Assembly: GCF_910592395.1 (NCBI RefSeq)
Contig: NC_088309.1
Location: forward strand, 6,574,501 to 6,638,500
Origin: Lineus longissimus
Lineage: Eukaryota > Nemertea > Pilidiophora > Heteronemertea > Lineidae
Direction: 5' to 3'
Length of the DNA: 64,000 bases
Of the stretch, positions 22,571 to 35,129 are shown piece after piece; within the stretch, counting starts at the first letter, position 1, and each line of letters starts with the position of its first letter. The notes under the pieces are model-generated. The model worked only from the letters and a program-made list of their open reading frames with translations, did not search any database and was not told where the DNA came from. Made by a program: the position numbers and the translations under genes.

Positions 22571-23385
22571 GGCTTGTGAGGCTACCACGTGGTAGAGAGG
22601 GACGGGAGAGATAAGAGTTGAACAGCTCGTTTCTTCAACAACTAAACTAGAACTAACTTTATTCATAAACATTCATAGTATCACGGTATAAAAAGATGGA
22701 ACTGGCTATTCGAACCGCCACGGTGCATGGGGCCATTGTTTGTGGCCTTATTCGCACCGTCAGAAACACCATTAGGGTGAAAGGTACCGTACCGTGGTGG
22801 TGCGAATAATACGGAGTGAATTTAATAGATCGCACCGGTCCGTGGTGACATGGGTGATGGTGGGTAAGGAAAGTAGGCCTAATTCATGATTGAGGTGGTG
22901 TTTGTGACGAGTGTTGGAAGTGCCTTTACTCCTGGCTCCGGGTGTGGCTAGGGTCCTTCACTTCCAGCCAGGCCAGCCGGCCCTGTCACGGTATGAATAG
23001 CCACGGCCATAAAAGATATAAGAAGTGATTTGATTGGGTTAAAGTTAAGAAGAGTAGGCGGAGCATAAGAACACGTCATAAGATGTTGCAGTATCCGACT
23101 GACTCATCTCACAGCTACCTGGAAATCCCGGCTGGGAACCTTCTTGAGAATGATTGACGTTTACGACTCAATGAGAACTCAAGTTTAAAATGTCATCTGA
23201 CGGTGGGATGGATTCAAACTGGAGATAAACCATTCAATGTGATCAAAAATTATTTCAGTCCTCAAATGAATGATGGATTCATGCAAGAGTTAAACTATTC
23301 AATGTGGACTTTGGTTTATCTCCAATATTAATTCATCCCTGAGATGACCACATTAACTTGAGTTTATCTCCAGTATGAATCTAAT
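22527..23385. repeat. Scattered blocks resembling C2H2 zinc-finger linkers
   Basis: GATTCATACTGGTGATAAAC (22527) translates as IHTGDKP, close to the HTGEKP linker between C2H2 fingers. Similar blocks: 23209 (+), a degenerate one near 23273 (+), and inverted copies near 23310-23340 and 23359-23382. Spacing of about 66 bp is shorter than the 84 bp of true finger arrays and the Cys residues are absent, so this is decayed sequence or a chance-like minisatellite. A related inverted pair is at 34436-34540. Confidence 0.4.
22575..23113 (-). mobile_element. Probable solo LTR, 539 bp
   Basis: The block ends in the 6 bp inverted repeats TGTGAG (left) and CTCACA (right), starting TG and ending CA. Read on the minus strand it contains a TATA-like CTTTTTATACC, then AATAAAG about 50 bp later, then about 90 bp to the end: the compact U3-R-U5 order of a long terminal repeat. 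Flanks share only GCT rather than a 4-6 bp target duplication, and no second LTR or internal region was found, so the call is an inference. Confidence 0.5.
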
Positions 23386-23705
23386 ATCCATATATCCCTC
23401 AGATGATCAATCGTGTGTACGACACAGTTTTGGTTTTGCTCAAAAGGTTAATTTGTTGTTCTTTCTGTGTCTCTTGATTGAATTATTCTGGAGAGCAATG
23501 AATGAGGTCTGATTGAAATTTGATCCCTGAAATAAATAAATCACATATTGTCGTTCATTTCTGTCTCCTATTTGAGAGACCATTGATTTTATCCCTGACC
23601 GCGATATCATTTTGCCATGTTCCCCCCCCCCAAATTTTCATAAATTTTTCGTAGTCATGATTTTACCCCCAATCAAGTAAATCAAGTGAAAAGTCGGAAA
23701 GCATG

Positions 23706-23887
23706 TACAGTAGAACCTCTCTATCGAGGACACCATCGGGACTGACAAATGCTGTCCTTAATAGAGAGGTGTCCTGATTAGAGAGGTCAAATTGAATGGT
23801 AAGTACCAATTTGGGACCAAAACTAGTGTCCTTAATAGAGAGGTTGTCCTTTATAGAGAGGTGTCCGCTAAGGGACGTTCCACTGTA
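23706..23887. mobile_element. Miniature TIR transposon, CAGTAGAACCTC family, intact copy
   Basis: Starts TACAGTAGAACCTCTCTAT and ends GGGACGTTCCACTGTA; the termini are inverted copies and the outermost TA could be the target duplication. Internally GTCCTTAATAGAGAGG occurs in both orientations, giving extensive self-pairing. TA target plus CAG(T) end suggests a pogo/Tigger-type (Tc1-mariner superfamily) MITE. No transposase is coded in the window. Confidence 0.8.
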
Positions 23888-24889
23888 TTCTCTTTTTGTT
23901 TGGATTTGCTATTCTAAATTGTTCATATGGTATTGAAAATTTGAAAGACCATTGTTTTCAACTGTATCTTGTTGAAAACAAACAAATAACACCAACTGAA
24001 TCATGACGACAGGGTGTTAATCGAGTAGTACTGCTAGTTTTAAAGCTGAATAAATCTTTTTTGACTGTTTATTCTTTCAAAAAGAAGTTTAGCAATGATA
24101 ATTGTGAATGAATTGCTAGTATCATTGAGGTTTTCTCCATTTTTTGTTAAGTTTTTATTGCAAGTAACTGTTTTAGGAAAATCACAATTATTATGAAAAA
24201 ATACTCAACATTACAACTAGCAACACTATTGATTAACACTCTATACAACTTCCACAAATCATTCCCACCCACATCAAACTGATCACTTATTTATTCCTTG
24301 GCCAATCACATTAGTAATGTAATGATTACCAACTTGGCCATCTGACACCTTTGTTTGATTGTTTGGAACAACAAAAGACATTGCCAACCCTGAAAGAATG
24401 TGTGGGAGTGTTACATAAAAACGACTACCTGTCACATTTTATGCCTTCCAATGCTTGCTTTGGCTTCGACTGTGGAGTGCAGGCTGAACATTTATTGCAG
24501 CAAGGTGCACAGGGTATGCTCGAATTTTGACTTATTTCAACATCTGAAATAGCAAAATTACTTGTGTTTAGCAGAAATTTTCTACAAAGTGGGTGTCACC
24601 TACTGTCTAACTGAATCTTGACGGTATTCATGTTGTATTTTTGTAGGCCTAATTGATTTATGAAGAGGGCGAAAGTTAACTAAAAGTAGTTTTTCGTATA
24701 GTGACCCTTGCTGGAGCTGAGTCAAATTGTCCCCCTAGGTGAGATGGATCGAGGGACTAACACTAGTAACAGATAGACACCACTCAAACAGCTATTCTAC
24801 TATAGATAACCTGAGCCATGGAGGTATAATATCTCCATGCCTGAGCTAAAAATGCTCTCAACTTAAGGAATTTGGAACTATGCATTTGT

Positions 24890-25815
24890 GTCAATTTATC
24901 ATTACAGATGAAGCATGCCTTGTCCGCAATTGCAACGAAAGATTCTCGCTGGTATGGTTTGCAAGGTGAAGGGTTACATTTAGGTATGTATAATATAGAA
25001 TGGCTAAACTTTAGAATCCCCGATCGGAAATGACGTAGTTTGATCGCATTCAACTATAAATCCATTTAACAGTGGTGCTTGGTTAGTCAACCGATGACCT
25101 TTTTTGGGGTGTGATCGGGGATTCTAAACTCGTTCCTTAGAATTAGATTCTGACTTTCCGATTGGTTGAGAGACGTGCCACTGTCAAAATAATGACAAAA
25201 GATATGAGAATTGCGTGCTTTTGCACAAAAGAACTGGAGAGTACAATCGGGTCACTAAATCAGGAGGCCATATTTGAAGCGGTGATGCTATCTGATTGGT
25301 TGTTAGTTTTGGGTTGATTACGAGTTTTGAGAAATGAACTAGCTGACATTGTTTACATAAGTTCAAGGCCGCAGCTGTTGTTCTGATGGTCCCATTGGAT
25401 TTTACATACAAACTACTGCCTATTCTTACGACAGTCATATTCACTTTTGTGTCTTAATCCTAACCCAGACCCTTACCTTTCCTCCTAGCACTAAACCCAA
25501 ACCCTAACCCTTCCCATACACCAATCTAAACTCCCTAATTCCCAAAATTGCATAAATCCTTGTTACAACTAGTCGTAAGAATAGCAACTTTGTATGAAAT
25601 AAAAGGAATAAAGTCCATCAATTCCATGATGGAAACGTAATTCATGACTAAAAATGATGTATTTCAACCAGGCAGTAATTTCATGACTAAAACACTTGAA
25701 TTGCTGTAATAGTGCATTATGCATTTGTTCCAATTTATCATTACAGATGCCACAAACCTTGTCCGCAATTGCAACCGAAGATCTTTGGATGAACCGCAAG
25801 ATGATCGGATGAAGG
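24890..25815. repeat. Two related ~95 bp blocks 840 bp apart
   Basis: TGCATTTGT followed by CAATTTATCATTACAGATG and CTTGTCCGCAATTGCAAC appears near 24882-24980 and again near 25724-25820. Both also end in AAGGGT(T/A). Confidence 0.7.
25011..25127. mobile_element. 117 bp element with perfect 15 bp TIRs
   Basis: TTAGAATCCCCGATC at 25011 and GATCGGGGATTCTAA ending at 25127 are exact inverted copies. The short interior has no coding capacity. MITE-like by structure. Confidence 0.65.
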
Positions 25816-26590
25816 GTATGCATCAAATGACAACTTGCCCAAATTGTTGATTGAGTCGCCACTGTCAAAATTTTTTTTAACGTTATTAAAATAAAATAGT
25901 AAAAAAACGCTATTTCACGAGTGAAAAGTGGGAGTCCCCAGATTTGTCACTCTTAGTTACAGCAATCTGCCAGCAAGCTAAAGAATTATTAACTGACAAC
26001 ACTATTGGCAGATTTGCCTGCATTCAGTGCTTCGGTTTCAAAGCAATATCATGTGATGAAAACTGATAGAAGCCATGCACTGAGAGTTAAATATTGTAAG
26101 TATGACTAGTGAAAGATATAACAAACCAATAAGCAAGTCAAACATGTGTCATAAACCAAGCCTTATCAATGAGGTATATGAATTGATACTGAAATTTTAG
26201 AAAAAATCCACAAATCACATACAACTTTTATCCCAATTGCAAGGACCTTTTCATGTGCACTTTCCTGAGAGATCAAGGATTCAAAAACCTCTTGTCTATA
26301 TTTTGCCTTTTTTTATCCCAAATTTTTTTCTACAAAATGCACCAATAAAGCCACTGCTACAATGTACACCAAGTTTTGAACATGTTATATAGATTGACAG
26401 TGACGCCTCCATCAGCAATTCATGCGAGTGGATGTTCAAAAGTCGTAACCACATTATATGATGTGTGCGTGTGTGTGTTTGAGATGGGATAGGAGATGGG
26501 TGTGGGAGGTCATGTGGGGGGGAGAGACTATGGTGACCGTTGTGAGAGTTGGAAGTGTGTCTGATCACTGACTTGCTCATTTTGTAGCTA
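25130..26590. other. Intergenic DNA, no gene recognised
   Basis: Contains a CCTAAC/CCAAACCCTAACCC-rich stretch at 25456-25520 and a short GTGTGT run at 26463-26480. Reading frames lack family signatures. Confidence 0.5.
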
Positions 26591-26594
26591 TTGT

Positions 26595-26660
26595 TGTTAT
26601 TCTAGTTGTTAGAGTAGTTATCGTAGTTATCTAGCTATCGTAGTTATCTAGCTATCATAG
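26595..26660. repeat. ~17 bp minisatellite
   Basis: ATCGTAGTTATCTAGCT-type unit repeated about three times, with shorter TAGTTGTTA-like flanks. Confidence 0.7.
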
Positions 26661-27975
26661 TTGTTATTCTTTTGGTTCCTGCTTATCATCTTTTCTAACC
26701 TATTCAGCTTTCAGTTGTCCAGGCCAGGCCAGGTGACCAATGACGATGATAGATCGGGTTCGATTCAAGCTATACGCTCGGTGTATTTGGTTATCGTGAC
26801 TGGCGACTGAGTCTAACTCACGTCCAAAGCGCGGTGGCTGGGTCCCAGGCATGCTTGCCACTTTGTTCCACGGTCCTCATCTAAGTTTCGACGGTGATGA
26901 CATGGACTTAGGTTCAAGGTACGTGTTCCCCTTGAGTCATTGACATTGTGGTTGATTGATGGGGGCAATAGACGGTTGCGTGTCGCTAGTCATTCAATTG
27001 GTCCCCTTGTTTTAGAGTGTTGGCGGGATAAGTCGTACGAATGTTAACAGTAGTATGCAATAGCTGGCCAGCGATCCCCTACCTGATCTCGAGGGGGATG
27101 GAATGACTGGGTGAAAGGCCTGTTGTTAACCTGCGGAATTTCGTCGGACGAAATGTCAGGCGTGTCCGTGTGGGACTTGTGCTAAACCAGTTTAGTACAT
27201 ATGACGAAGACATTGGGCTCTTTGAATAACAACAGTGTCCTTGACCTCCTTGTGCCTCACAAAGCTAATAATATACACCCCCTGAAATCGACAAGACGGC
27301 GATGAAGAAGGAGAGCCGGCCTCCAGCTTGTCAGCCGAGAAGACACTGGATGGACCCAAAGAAGATGTTGCTGCCAATGTTGGAGCCATACAGGGTAAGC
27401 ATCACTTAGTCCTCAGTCACGTCTGGATTAAAAGAAACATTACAAATGTTAAAATAACTCCGAAAAATGTATCAATCTGACGTACAATTTCAACTTTTAT
27501 ACGTATTGGGGTGCCACACTCAATTCTGTTCATACGGTTTTGAAGCCGCTTAAACCAATTTGGTTCCAGATTACAATTGAATGTGCTTTATTGAATTCGC
27601 ATTAACTAATTTACATTGAAACGTGTAGTGTGGGCGTAAATACGTATTAAAACAGTCTATTGGCAGAGGGCATGCACACTAGCTTGATCCTGTCGTGATT
27701 ATCTTCTAATTACAACAAAGGGCAGGGACATTCATCCACAAAAGGCTCGTTACCACAGAAGTGCACTTTTCAGATTGCATTGCATGCGCATTAGGCCAAG
27801 TGTGGTGCAGCCGTTAAGAAACTGGTGTAGCCAATTCTAATTCCGGAGAGTGCTCTCTGGAAAACAATTTAAAATCGGATTCAGTGTGAACGCAGCATGC
27901 ATTGGAAACACTCAGAAATTGGATAAACCCTCAACAAAAAATATGATTCTTTTTAGGCAGCCCGAGCCAACATTG

Positions 27976-28048
27976 TACAAGGGCAAGGTACACAAGGACA
28001 AGGGACACAAGGACAAGGGACACAAGGACTAAGGACAAGGGACACAAA
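27976..28048. repeat. ~15 bp minisatellite
   Basis: GGACAAGGGACACAA unit repeated about four times with small changes. Confidence 0.8.
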
Positions 28049-28329
28049 AGACGATGTTGTAGTCTACAGGGTGAGCATCACCTAGTCCTGGTTGATATTA
28101 TATCTACTCATGAAACAAAAATTAATAACTGTCCAACCAGCAGTTAAGGAGGGGAAAAAAATCATTTGTCGTGTCTCCGAACCCGCAACCTGGTGGCCAA
28201 GTCATGAACACCCTGAGTGAGACCACCTGACCGAGAGTGCTCAAGTAACAGCCAAATGGGCAACATGACCTTGATGATCTTGATTAGTTGGACAAATCAT
28301 TAGTTGCTTTTATGTATGGTTATTAGTAT

Positions 28330-28620
28330 TATCAGACATAAGCATGGATATAAAAATGTCTTGATTCCAGCTAGCAGCGTTCATAAGATATAGCCAAAAT
28401 AGGTTTTCAAAGAGCGCCACCTATAAGGCAGACGAACAGTCAAATTGTGCTAATTTTCATTTTGGAAGGTCTTGCCTAGCGGTACCCACAAACCAAGTAT
28501 GAACTTTCTAGGTCAAATGGTTAAGAAACATGCCACTCTTTTGTCAAAAGTTAACGACAACGACGGACGCCACAGTTTCGTATAAGCTCCCCTGGAAGGT
28601 GACTAAAAAGTGAAGCCAGA
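28330..28620. repeat. Decayed dispersed repeat
   Basis: GTTAACGACAACGACGGACG followed by CCACAGTTTCGTATAAGCTC closes a block with AGAGCGCCACCT and TCAAATGGTTAAGAAACATG. I associate this phrase set with repeats of marine invertebrates, but cannot name the family. Confidence 0.4.
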
Positions 28621-29391
28621 AAGTTTATGAAAACAAAAGCTGACACTTGAAGTGACAGCCATCTCACCCAAATGAAAAGAAAAAAATCTTTTGGTTTCAA
28701 TCTATGCATTTTGAGATAGGTCCTTTAATGTATTTTTCCTGTTTATATTTAGCCCTCTGCAGACTGAGATGATGGCTGTCGAGAAGACCCAACCACTCAA
28801 CCAAGATCTACAATTCGTGCTATGGTAGATGTGACTCTCAAAGATTTTGGATGACGAAGGAATCGCATATATGGTAAATATAAACAAATGACAACACAGT
28901 ATATGGGTGAACACGCCATGGGCTCAGGGCTGAGTTCGTTTCATTACCGGAGTAAAGTAAGAGTCGCGAAACGGTGAATTTTATCTTCAAACTCCACAAG
29001 CAACCTCAGTTTGGAATTGAATTGCAAATCAAGTGTCAAGTAGTATAGCGTTGTGGTCGTCGGTTTTAAGGCATTTAGAAAATTAAGAAAAGAACACATT
29101 TCTTAAATAACATCCAAACCCTTCCAGAAACTAACAATGATTTTTGAAAAACCCACTTCAGCCGCCTTGTTTTGATTGACCCGATTATTCGGGCAGAGAT
29201 GCACTATGTCTATGCTAACGATACCCCCATATTGCTTGAAGACTTCAGCAACTTCAGGGAGATTTTGCACGTCGACTGCAAAAAAAAAAGTAAAAGAGCC
29301 GCAGTGTGCAGTGCAAATTGAATTACAAACTTCTCGTTTTTAACGAACGGTGTAGGATTTAAGGGTTGTGATTCTATCATAAACTACTTTG

Positions 29392-29618
29392 CAGTGTTCT
29401 CCACAAGGCTATTTGTCAGGGTGGCCCACCCTACCTTGGCAGCTTACCACCCTACCTTGGAAGAGCCACCTTACCTTGCTCTAGAACTTTGTAGAGGGTT
29501 CCTATAGGGCCACCCTACCTCAAATTGCTGGCCACCCTACCTTGTGTTGCACACTGGTAAAACGTCATGAAAATCAAGGGTATCACCCTTCCTTGAGAAA
29601 ACCCTGTGGAGAACACTG
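29392..29618. mobile_element. 227 bp TIR element with CAGTG...CACTG ends and CTTTG flanks
   Basis: Left end CAGTGTTCTCCACAAGG, right end CCCTGTGGAGAACACTG: 17 bp TIRs with one or two mismatches. The direct repeat CTTTG flanks both sides (29387-29391 and 29619-29623). The interior contains several copies of CCACCCTACCTTG. CAGTG ends recall hAT elements, but those make 8 bp duplications, so the superfamily is open. Confidence 0.75.
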
Positions 29619-30199
29619 CTTTGGTGAATTTGATGAAACTGAATGAAAGGCCCATTGGCACAATTGCATTAATTTTGGTAGAACAATGGAGTAACCGTAA
29701 ATTTTGTTTTCCAGTTGCTCACAGATATGGGCAGACGACTGAGAGTCGAGTGGATTCAGTGGATTGAATGGTTACGCGGAGGGATATCCATGTGCAGGAG
29801 TGACGAACCACATTTCAGCAAACGATGCCTTGACAGACCAATTCAAGGAGAACCTTCGCTAAGATCAGGAAGGGAACGTGTTTGCTGTGTGGATGGATTG
29901 GACACTTAAATGTCCATCATTCTAATAGACAATAATGACAATCATCTATTAGACTATATTGACAATCCAACTCCAAAGGGACTCTCTGGACTTAAAGAAA
30001 GCTACGGACATAGAGCCCTGACATGATATCCTGCAGCCACCATGAGGACAGCCTATCTCATACCTTCGGAAGGATGCCATCACACGGTAATATAAACAAA
30101 TAAATTTCAGCTTTTAGCTCACCGTAGGGGGAGTCTACACAACACCGCAGTGTCCGTCGTCCGTCGCCGTTGTAGTCTGTAACCTGTTTCAAAAACAGT

Positions 30200-30810
30200 G
30201 GCTTGTTTCTTAACCACAAGGGCTATGAACTTGAAACTTTGTACATATAAACCCCCAGGTCAGGTGACCCCTGACTCTGACTGTCGGTCTGATCTGATTC
30301 TCGACTTGGCCACGAGGGGGCCAAAAGTTAAAACCTAAAAATGGCGACATCTCGCTTAAAGCGACTATTTTTGCTAAATTTTTTATGGCAAGTACTCCTA
30401 CCAAGAATACATCACATATCATAAGGGTTTTTGATTAGACCTTATTTTCAAGGTCGCAGAGATCAAATGGCATAAATTGGGGGTTTGAGTGTAACTATGG
30501 CACATTTCTTAACCGCTAAAGTTATGAACTTGAAATGTGGTACACATGACTCCCTAAATCAGGTAACCTCGGACACCGAATTTCGGTCCGATCCCATTCT
30601 CGACTTGGCCACCAGGGGGCCAAAAGTTTAAACCTTAAAAGTGCAATATCTCACTTATAAAAGACTCATTTTTCCTGAAAGTTTATGGTAGGTACTCCTA
30701 GCAAGGATATATCACATATCATACAAGTTTTTGATTCGACTTAATTTTCAAGGTTGCAGAGGTCAAATGGTGTAAATTGGCCATTTGAGGGTAGCTATGG
30801 CACGTTTCTC
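30200..30810. repeat. Tandem pair of ~297 bp repeats
   Basis: Units begin near 30205 and 30502 with TTTCTTAACC and contain GGTCTGATC/GGTCCGATC, CTCGACTTGGCCAC, GGGGGCCAAAAGTT and ATCACATATCATA in the same order. A third start (TTTCTCAACC) near 30804 is truncated. Confidence 0.8.
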
Positions 30811-31319
30811 AACCTGATATCTGAGGAGTTTCTGGACTGTTTTAAAATGCTCAAAGTGATTACAGTTCATAGTGAAGAGCAGAGCATCTCTGATCTTTAA
30901 GCAGATTAAACTTCTTGGTTGTAAACAGGATAAGTTAGTTATGTACTTACGAAGTCAAAGGAATGACACCGAGAGCTTGAATCACGTTAAAGGGGGGCTA
31001 TAGGCAGGAGAAGGGGTTTAAATAGGCCATCTTCTGGTGACTAATATGCAAAGTAAGAGCACTGGGTCCAGTTTGATATCAATTCCGAAATCCCAAAAAT
31101 GACTTGGAAAATGTTCCTAACCGAACAGCCCTTCTCAAATTCTAGAATCCTTTACCACCCTCTGTAACTGCTGATTTTCTAAGGATAGAATTAGTCATTG
31201 TAAAGACATCAGGCATGTCAAGGAGGAACACCTGTCTCTTGCCAATCCAAAGCAGCGCTCAGAGTGAGAGTCCTGAATGAAGGTTTAACAGAGAAGATGT
31301 TTTCGAAAAGTTCTTTGTC

Positions 31320-33340
31320 TGAAACCTATAGCACATTTCTTAACCAGCATGAATTGTCTACTACTACAAGATATCTATACGGTCAGCATAATGGCCCCTT
31401 GACGTTGAATTATCAACTTGAGCATGTGCACCTACATGAACAACCTTAATTTCATGTTGTCTTTTTCTTTTCAGCATGATGAGCCATCCCACAGAAGGGA
31501 GAAGGATGTTGTTGACCCAGCACATCCCAACCATGCTCCCATCGCCGTCAAGTAACAGTACGACGGTTAGATTGTATTTTGTCACCGTAGGCTTTATCGT
31601 TTTATCAAAATATCTGATTGAAAGGTGATTTAATGAAAATTCCGTTTTTCTGATGTTGAGAAGAAAATATTTACTTTGCTTATTACAAGCATGGATTATT
31701 TTAATCTATGTTTGGTTATGACCATGACTTCTGCCATGGTTCAAAATCTTACACTTTTCAAAGAAGGAATTGAAATTATGGGGGGTTGGGTTGTTTCTGG
31801 CTAACAAGGGTCTGGGAGCCAATGATAAGGCACTCCAGAACCCAAACAAAAGAATTTTCAAGCTAAATTTTGTCCTTGAAGTTGAGATAAGAGGGATCAA
31901 CAATTTGAGGCAGGGGGATGGGTTGTTTGTGGCTTACCAGAGGAGCCAAGAGCCGCCTTTTCCGGCAAAAGTTATTTTTCTGCTTAAAAATCACCGAATT
32001 CATCAGATATTTATTTGATTACTGGTATATCCATCACTTTAGACATGGGGTCCATGTGTTGTTGTTTCGCTGACCCCACGAAACAAGAACACATGTGTCT
32101 GGTGGAACCGTAGGCCTTTCATACTGTTTCTCAATCTCATCAGTACCACAGAATCAACTTGAATGTCCTGGGCTCTGATGCCCTGGACCTTACATCACAC
32201 TGGCTGGCTCAGTTGCTCAATACATGAACCTTCATGCTCGAGACATATGACCAACAGTGATACGTTGAATTTGAATTTCCTCCTTGAAATACTCAAACAT
32301 CTTTCGAATTGAACTAAAACAGTAAGATAAACTCTCACTGTTTTATTGAAAATTTAAGACTGATCCTTCCCTTGTGGTCACACGGTGAGCCGTCGTCAAA
32401 GTGTGTCATTCGACAATGGTGGCATGCATGCATGTTTTGTTACGGCTTACCAGGGACACCAAATTGTTGATGATGATGATGTTGTCCATGGGTACATCTC
32501 CTTGGACAATAGGTGAGCACATGGTGCCTACCGACATGATAATTTTGGACTTGATACTGAATTGATTGAGAAAAGTGTAATTTAAAAACGTCAAATTTAG
32601 ACGTTTTAATTTTTTGTCCTGTATGAATGTATTTGTAAATCCTGTATGTAAATATTTTGTAAAATGTCTGAATGAGATCTAGACTCCATGATTTGGCAAA
32701 AATATGGCAAAGCCAACTTATACTCTTTGCCCTGTCAATGTCACCTCTTTTGTCATGCTAATGACATGTCAGAACTGCTCCTTTTGTCATGCTAAGTGGC
32801 AGCCAGCTCTGTTCAGTGCCCATGACAAATACGGTTCCTTTGTTATTCAAATTGGGTCCTGCAAATCAACAGCAGTGACCAAACCTATTGTAAGCTCACA
32901 TTGCTCACCTGAAGGCATGAACAATAGGTTTTAGTACAATAGCTATTGATGTAAAGTAGTTGAGTCTATTGTGTTTGATCTCAATTCAGCATTGTGTTGC
33001 AAGGACACTTATCAGTGTTTCTTTGTGACATCTTACAAAGAAGTTGACCATGTCTTAAAGGAATAGTGCTACTATCCTATCTCCTGGTCCTCTTCTTGTA
33101 TTGGGCTTTCGGAGTGGTGCAGCAAAAAAATAATGTACTACGATCATTGTATAAACTATAATGTACAATGTATTAAGTCATTTCAGACATAAGCACCTGT
33201 CATATGTATGATGGAGATGGCGACTCCCTCCGATTGCGTAGGTTTTCTCCCGGTATGCGGGTTTCCTCCTACACTACATTCCAAGTCGTCATGTGTTTTC
33301 CTTGTAATGTGCAACAATAAAGTTTTTTTGAAAGAGAAAC
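31320..33340. other. Mostly unassigned DNA
   Basis: A repeat fragment at 31330-31400 resembles 4600-4660. AATAAAG at ~33311 could end a plus-strand transcript. No coding gene recognised. Confidence 0.4.
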
Positions 33341-35100
33341 AGCAGTTTGTTTCTTATTGACGGGACACCATCACGAATCGAAACTTTTCACCGGAGCAGC
33401 CGTTTTGACCTTAAAAATAGGTCAAATAAAAATCTGCTTGTTCCTTTGTCTTGCATCCCAATGGAAGTTGGAAATGACACACTTTTTAGTGTCATCAGTT
33501 TCAGTCACCTCCGAGGTCATCTTACCTAGTGGATTATGCATAAAGTTGCAACGACCATAACCACTGTGTTGGACTACAAGCATACTGACCTTTGCACCCC
33601 ATGGAGAAGAGACCATTGATCATAATATTTGTTTGCAGGGTAGTTCACTACCATATGACATTCAAGCTGTTACCAGTGAGTGGCATCAAAGTGTGCCCTT
33701 TGACTGTTATTGCTGTGTGTAAAGGAGGGTATGTTTGTGACACGCTTGTCCGCACTAAAACAAAGACAAACGTTAGACATTGTGTCGACAGGCTCAAGCC
33801 AGTTGAGAGGTGTACTACTACAGATAGCCCAGCTGACCAGATGGAGATGACACAAAAATAGTTCTCTCATCATTGGACCATGGCCTCAGTCACAGCCTCC
33901 CTCTGCCGCCACCATAGACACCAGTTTCCCTGCATTTATTTGGTACAACAGTGACAGTCCAGATAGGAAGATAAACAGGATGATAAAAGCAGGCTGCTGT
34001 AAGAGTCTACTCTATGGTACTCTGCTCTCTGACCAAGGTGCTCAATCCATGACCATGCCAAAGTGGGAATAGTTTTCCAGTAACAACATGTTCCTGTCTG
34101 ATCATTTCTCAAATCAAATTCACAGAGTAAATTGGGAGTTCATCAATAAAAACAACAAAGACATGCGCAGATGTGTGCTTTTTGAGCAAACCTTTATTTC
34201 AGAAAAGACGCTCCTGGATTAGCCTACTCATAAATGGAGCAAGGGCAGACACGACTTGGATAATTCTGCGGGTGTGAAGTGCAATACACCCCGAATTGGT
34301 GAATGAATGAGTCATAGTATAGCCAGACTGGCATCATGTGGTCGTATCGGTTGGCACACCAGATTCCTCTGTTTCCATCGGACAATAAAGTGACAAAGTT
34401 ATGAAAATCCTCTTCTTTTATAGTCACTTGAGTTCACATCCCATGGTTTATCACCAGTATGAATCCATAGCAGATCCCTCAGATGGATCACATTCACTTG
34501 AGTTCCCATTGAATGGTTCATCACCAGAATGAATCCTGTCTTACAGAAGCCCAAGGCTGCTGGGACTCCCCCTCCCCCTTCCTCTTCACAAATCCTACAG
34601 GGTGCCATCCCTTTTTTTAATCTGAAACCCCTAAACACGTGCCCATTCGTATTTCCCGCGTAAGGAACTCATGACCTAATGGTGGCGTCACCTTTTATTA
34701 CTAGATAGAACTCCGACATCCCTAACAACTCACGTAAACAACATGGCGTCCGAGTCAAAAGAATATTTCTGATTTTCGAACAAAACCGGTAGAGTCCGTG
34801 TAGCTAATGCCATTGCCATTATGTTGGATTGTTGATAATATTACTCTTGCACTGGGCTGTTATATCTCTGGTCTAGGCTATGCTCCGTTGACTGGTATGG
34901 TGGGGAAAAATAAGCAGCTAACTGGCTAATCATCCTTTCCCTGCGTCTCCCCACGCCACATATTTATTAGGCCGAAAGGTCATGTGTTTTGTTTAAGCTA
35001 GAAAAGGGAAAGGGCAGGGCAGGGCAGAAATAGGGAAAGGCAGGTTGCGGCCACGCCTTGTTGAAACCTTTTAGCTAAAACATAGGTCACACAAGTACAT
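33340..35100. other. Intergenic DNA upstream of CCDC157
   Basis: 34436-34540 carries two inverted blocks (minus strand IHTGDKPW-like) similar to the zinc-finger-linker-like blocks at 22.5-23.4 kb. No gene seen. Confidence 0.4.
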
Positions 35101-35129
35101 TTGTAAGGCTGCTATTGTGTCCACATCCT

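Larger units (their letters stand above)
27284..33320 (+). ncRNA. Possible spliced non-coding transcript
   Basis: Several segments have good splice borders on the plus strand but poor coding potential: a donor at 27395 (CATACAGG|GTAAGC) and a sequence-related donor at 28071 (TCTACAGG|GTGAGC); 28753-28873 (TTATATTTAG acceptor, GTAAAT donor); 29715-30086 (TTGTTTTCCAG acceptor, GTAATA donor); an acceptor at 31474 (CTTTTCTTTTCAG); and a terminal AATAAAG at about 33311. The first segment has a short open frame starting MKKESRPPACQ, the others mostly do not. The segments may not belong to one transcript. This is a weak inference without RNA data. Confidence 0.25.

Noticed and set aside
25456-25520. 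Telomere-like CCCTAA stretch
   Set aside because: Only a few imperfect CCTAACCC-like units in a C/A-rich patch; not a regular (CCCTAA)n array.
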